From CAZSNT01 sp964607765 (GTDB lineage Bacteria > Verrucomicrobiota > Lentisphaeria > Oligosphaerales > JABHEG01), in the NCBI GenBank assembly GCA_964607765.1, contig CAZSNT010000007.1:41991-105990 (forward strand): a DNA stretch of 64,000 nucleotides, in the 5' to 3' direction. Positions 61,027 through 64,000 of this stretch are shown piece after piece. Made by a program: the position numbers and the translations under genes. How positions within the stretch are numbered: the first letter of the stretch is position 1; every line of letters begins with the position of its first letter. The notes beneath the pieces were generated by a model, which saw only the letters and a program-made list of their open reading frames with translations, did no database searches and was not told where the DNA came from.

Positions 61027-63285
61027 TCAGCCGCACTTGCTGTAGCCGCAGATGCGGCACTTGATGCAGCCCTCCTCGACGCAGAGCCCCGGCTGGTTGC
61101 ACATAGGGCAGAAGGCCATGGGGTTGGGTTTCGCGTTGGCCGGTTCGGCTGTGGCCATGGCAGGGGCAGGATCGATGTTGCCCTGCGTGATTCCGAGCCG
61201 GATGAGGTGGGACTCGATCAGGCGCCCCATCTCGGCGGGCAGCGACGGTACGTACTGGCCGTTGCTGAAGTAGCCGCCGTTGGGGTCGTGGATCGACTTC
61301 AGTTCCTCTATCAGGAACGACGGGTCCGGTTCGCGGCGGAAGATGGCGGAGATCAGCCGTGTGATGGCCACGATCCAGCTGTAGTGCTGCAGGTTCTTGG
61401 TGTTGACGAAGATCTCGTACGGGCGCATGTGCCCGTCTTCGTCGATATCGTTGACGGTGATGTAGAAGGCGTCCTTGGACAGGGGCGTCTTGACCTTGTA
61501 CGTGGTGCCTCTGAGCAGGTCGGGCCGCGGCGGCACGTCCACCAGGGCCGTATCCGGTGCTGCCGGTGCGGTGTCCTTGCTGCGTGTGAGCACGCCGGTG
61601 ATGTGTTCGCTGGGGCGGAACGTCGTGCAGCCTTTCAGGCCCTTGGCGTAGGCATAGGTGTAGATGTCTTTGAACTCGTCGAACGGGAAATCCGCGGGCA
61701 CGTTGATTGTCTTGGAGATCGCGCTGTCGACGTAGCACTGCATGGCCGCCTGCATGTCGACGTGCTGACGGGGGGTGATGGAGTCGGTGGCGAGGAATGA
61801 TCCCGGCAGTTCGTCGTCGCTTTCCGGCGCGCCGAAGAGCCGGCAGTATTCGCCGTACGCGAAGTCGCGGACCTCGTGCTCGACGGTGTCGCCTTCGTTG
61901 CCCTGCCGGATTCGGCGCGTGTAGCTGAACGCGAACACCGGCTCGATGCCGCTGCTCACGTTGCCGGCAAGCAGGGAGATAGTGCCGGTGGGGGCAATGC
62001 TGGTCAAGTGCGAATTGCGTATGCCGTTCTCGGCTATCTTCGTCCGGATCTTGTCCGGCAGCGAGCTGACGAACTTGCCGGCCAGGAACTCGTAGCGATT
62101 GAATTTGTCAAACGTGCCCTTCTCTGCTGCCAGGTCGGCGGACGCGTCGTAGGCCGCGTAGGTGATGCACTGCATGATGCGGCCTGCCAGCTCCACTGCC
62201 TGCTCGGAGCCGTAGGGGATGCCGAGGAAAATCAGCATGTCGGCCAGCCCGGTGATACCGATGCCCATGCGGCGCTTGCTCTCCGCTTCCTCCTTCTGGG
62301 CGGGAAGCGGGTAGACCGAGAGCCCGATGACGTTGTCGAGGAAACGGACCGCGAGGCGCGTGGTCTCGGCAATGCCGTCGAAGTCGACAGCGGCCCCCGG
62401 CGCGAACGGTTCGGTCACGAACTGCGTGAGGTTGACCGAACCGAGGAGGCAGGCCCCATAGGGGGGCAGCGGCTGCTCGCCGCACGGATTCGTGGCACGG
62501 ATGTCTTCGCAGTAGTGCAGGTTGTTCAGAGCGTTCACGCGATCGACCATGAACACGCCGGGCTCGGCGAAGTCGTAGGTCGAGTGCATGATCTTGTCCC
62601 AGAGCTCGCGCGCCCTGATCGTGCGGTACACATCGCCTTTGAAGACCAGATCCCAATCGGCATCCGCCGCAACGGCTTCCATGAACGCGTCCGTCACGGC
62701 GACGGACAGGTTGAACATGCGCAGTACGCCGTCGGCGCGTTTGGCTTCAATGAAGGCTTCGATGTCCGGATGGTCACAGCGCATGATCGCCATCTGCGCG
62801 CCACGGCGCTGCCCGGCGCTCATGATGGTGCGGCAGGTGGCGTCCATCACGCCCATGAAGCTGAGCGGCCCGGATGCCGCGGAATCGACGCCGGCAATGT
62901 GGCTGCCGCTCGGCCGGATGGTGGAGAAATCGAAGCCCACGCCGCCGCCCTGCTTCTGCGTCAGGGCAGATTCCTTCACCGTCTCGAACACGCCTTCTAT
63001 GGAGTCTTCGATTGTGCCCATGACGTAGCAGTTGAACATGGTCGTGCTGTCGCGGCCCGTGCCTGCGTTGGCAAGGATGCGACCGCCGGGCATGAACCGG
63101 AACCCGTTCAGCAACTCGTAGAACCGGTCCTCCCACAACTCGGCGTCCTGCTCCTGCCCGGCAACCGCATGTGCTACGCGGCGCCACGTGTCCTCGATGG
63201 TCTCATCGACCGGCTGCCCGCCACGGGAGAACCTGTATTTCATATCCCAGATGTACTCCGAGATGGCTGGCCAAGTGAATTCCAC
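61027..63285 (-). CDS. nrdJ: Adenosylcobalamin-dependent ribonucleotide reductase (class II)
   Basis: 752 residues. It reduces ribonucleotides to deoxyribonucleotides using a B12 radical, independent of oxygen. Motifs: the first redox cysteine in TTMFNCYVMG, substrate loop SGPLSFMGVMD, active-site NPCGEQPLPPYGACLLG, and LTSIAPTGTISLLAGN. The C-terminus has a thioredoxin-type redox/zinc cysteine cluster (CPMCNQPG, CIKCRICGYSKCG). The GTG at 63285 has GGAG 8-9 nt upstream. No cobalamin riboswitch was seen, but two NrdR boxes precede the gene. It appears to be monocistronic. Confidence 0.96.
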   Translation of the reverse strand: MEFTWPAISEYIWDMKYRFSRGGQPVDETIEDTWRRVAHAVAGQEQDAELWEDRFYELLNGFRFMPGGRILANAGTGRDSTTMFNCYVMGTIEDSIEGVFETVKESALTQKQGGGVGFDFSTIRPSGSHIAGVDSAASGPLSFMGVMDATCRTIMSAGQRRGAQMAIMRCDHPDIEAFIEAKRADGVLRMFNLSVAVTDAFMEAVAADADWDLVFKGDVYRTIRARELWDKIMHSTYDFAEPGVFMVDRVNALNNLHYCEDIRATNPCGEQPLPPYGACLLGSVNLTQFVTEPFAPGAAVDFDGIAETTRLAVRFLDNVIGLSVYPLPAQKEEAESKRRMGIGITGLADMLIFLGIPYGSEQAVELAGRIMQCITYAAYDASADLAAEKGTFDKFNRYEFLAGKFVSSLPDKIRTKIAENGIRNSHLTSIAPTGTISLLAGNVSSGIEPVFAFSYTRRIRQGNEGDTVEHEVRDFAYGEYCRLFGAPESDDELPGSFLATDSITPRQHVDMQAAMQCYVDSAISKTINVPADFPFDEFKDIYTYAYAKGLKGCTTFRPSEHITGVLTRSKDTAPAAPDTALVDVPPRPDLLRGTTYKVKTPLSKDAFYITVNDIDEDGHMRPYEIFVNTKNLQHYSWIVAITRLISAIFRREPDPSFLIEELKSIHDPNGGYFSNGQYVPSLPAEMGRLIESHLIRLGITQGNIDPAPAMATAEPANAKPNPMAFCPMCNQPGLCVEEGCIKCRICGYSKCG

Positions 63286-63340
63286 TGCTTTCTCTCCTCT
63301 CCTCAGCGCGTCCCATGCAGACCCCAGTATGCGTGCTGTT

Positions 63341-63388
63341 GCGCTGTATATAGTGTTGTGTGCATCTGCAAAACACTATATCTAGTAA
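63341..63388 (-). promoter_or_regulatory. Pair of NrdR boxes upstream of nrdJ
   Basis: Two 16-bp near-palindromes match the NrdR box consensus acaCwAtATaTwGtgt: gcgctgtatatagtgt (63341-63356) and acactatatctagtaa (63373-63388). Their centres are 32 bp apart, three helical turns, the arrangement NrdR needs to bind both. They lie 56-103 bp before the start codon and include a TATATA that may be the -10. High (d)ATP would therefore repress nrdJ. Confidence 0.85.
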
Positions 63389-64000
63389 GGACACCATGCA
63401 AGTAGCATTTAGGCAAAAGAGGAGTGTTTTTTGGCGTGTGGCAGACAAATGCAGTCCGAATCTGGCGTTCCGGGACGAGTCTTCCCGTCTCCTTCGGGGG
63501 CTGCGCTCAGAGGGCCATGAGGAACTTGTCGGTGTCGACGTACTGCAGCTCCAATGCCTGAAACGACCCAAACGATGCCCTCGCTCAGAGACGACGACAA
63601 CTCAAGCGAGCCACCTTCATGAGCTTCATGACCTTCATGGTAGCGAACACCGGAATCCGCAACACAGATCGATCGAGAAGGAGCTCGTGACCATCGCGCC
63701 CCTCATCGCCGCGTTCCCGGAGAGAAGACGATCGGAGAGATCGCGTTCCGGAAATCGTACTCGCGATCGTCCTCGCGATCGAGCCTCGACCGCCAGGCAA
63801 ACGGCCCGTGATCCTGTCGGACGAGAACGGGTCGGGACAAGACCGGCACCGGGCAGCCGATCCGGGACGCCGGAAATCGAGTACGATCGCGAGTACGATC
63901 GCGAGGACGATGGAGAAGCCCCTGAGACCCCTTCGGGAACAATAAACGGTATGTGGCGGCAGATGATCCGGAACAGATGACTCGCGCAGAGGCGCAGAGG
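63389..64000. other. Non-coding repeat-rich end of window
   Basis: No supported gene in 612 bp. It contains three 9-bp units of CCTTCATGA (63614-63640); a 12-bp repeat TCGCGATCGTCC (about 63757-63782) and, 100 bp later, its inverted counterpart, tandem copies of CGATCGCGAGTA (63883-63912); and the beginning of a GCGCAGAG tract at 63983-64000 that runs off the window. Confidence 0.6.

Noticed and set aside
60845..61738. Frame overlapping the 3' part of nrdJ in another phase
   Set aside because: Most of it lies inside nrdJ with shadow-type composition. Only its last 31 codons in the spacer look coding-like, and these are noted as a weak remnant.
63286..63480. Possible cobalamin riboswitch before nrdJ
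   Set aside because: The region lacks a B12-box-like motif; the palindromes there fit NrdR boxes much better.

Overview
The window is a GC-rich, gene-dense bacterial chromosome segment. It contains no rRNA, tRNA, CRISPR array, insertion sequence or recognisable prophage. The gene mix suggests a Gram-negative member of the PVC group (Kiritimatiellota, Lentisphaerota or Verrucomicrobiota). The indicators are a secreted methyltransferase/PQQ-propeller fusion, a MetX-MetW fusion, a B12-dependent ribonucleotide reductase, a GH112-type phosphorylase, Wza/Wzc-type export parts, and intergenic spacers filled with degenerate short tandem repeats. This placement is an inference, not a proven assignment.

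Layout. 1-6.4 kb: a DUF3999/DUF2339 membrane pair, then a phosphate module (PhoU-like protein and Na/Pi cotransporter). 6.5-10.5 kb: a radical SAM protein, an unknown membrane protein, and a coupled membrane protein/winged-helix regulator pair. 10.6-14.3 kb: a methyl-cycle operon (metK, PfkB kinase, ahcY). 14.6-19.3 kb: an orphan AAA ATPase, an RRM protein with a clear terminator, and the 23S rRNA methylase RlmKL. 19.4-26.6 kb: the methyltransferase/PQQ-propeller protein, a three-gene sigma factor / unknown / ImmA-IrrE peptidase cassette, and a divergently transcribed unknown gene with a CaCA-type exchanger; an 18-bp repeat array lies between the divergent units.

26.7-39.6 kb is one minus-strand block. 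Two hybrid histidine kinases, an RsbU/RsbW-like response regulator and an STAS protein run straight into an exopolysaccharide set: a GT2 glycosyltransferase, a hexapeptide acetyltransferase, a GT2 fused to a Wza-like export protein, a Wzc-like protein with a broken P-loop, and a membrane-anchored receiver protein. It reads as a signal-controlled polysaccharide secretion operon.

39.9-49.3 kb: a radical SAM protein with an unusual CX3CX3C motif on the plus strand. Facing it on the minus strand are biosynthetic genes for sulfur, thiazole and NAD (thiSGHF, an Rrf2 regulator, nadA, metY, metXW), with a good sigma70-type promoter before thiS. 49.4-53.4 kb: a HAMP membrane protein and a TrkA/TrkH potassium system. 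54-55.6 kb: a secreted proline-rich repeat protein. 55.7-60.7 kb: a glycan-use operon (exported GH112-like phosphorylase, Gfo/Idh/MocA oxidoreductase, sugar isomerase). 61-63.3 kb: nrdJ preceded by two well-spaced NrdR boxes. The last 0.7 kb is non-coding and repeat-rich.

The strongest candidates for new biology are the GT2-Wza fusion inside the signalling/EPS operon, the sigma/unknown/ImmA cassette with its upstream repeats, the exported GH112-like enzyme, and the CX3CX3C radical SAM protein.
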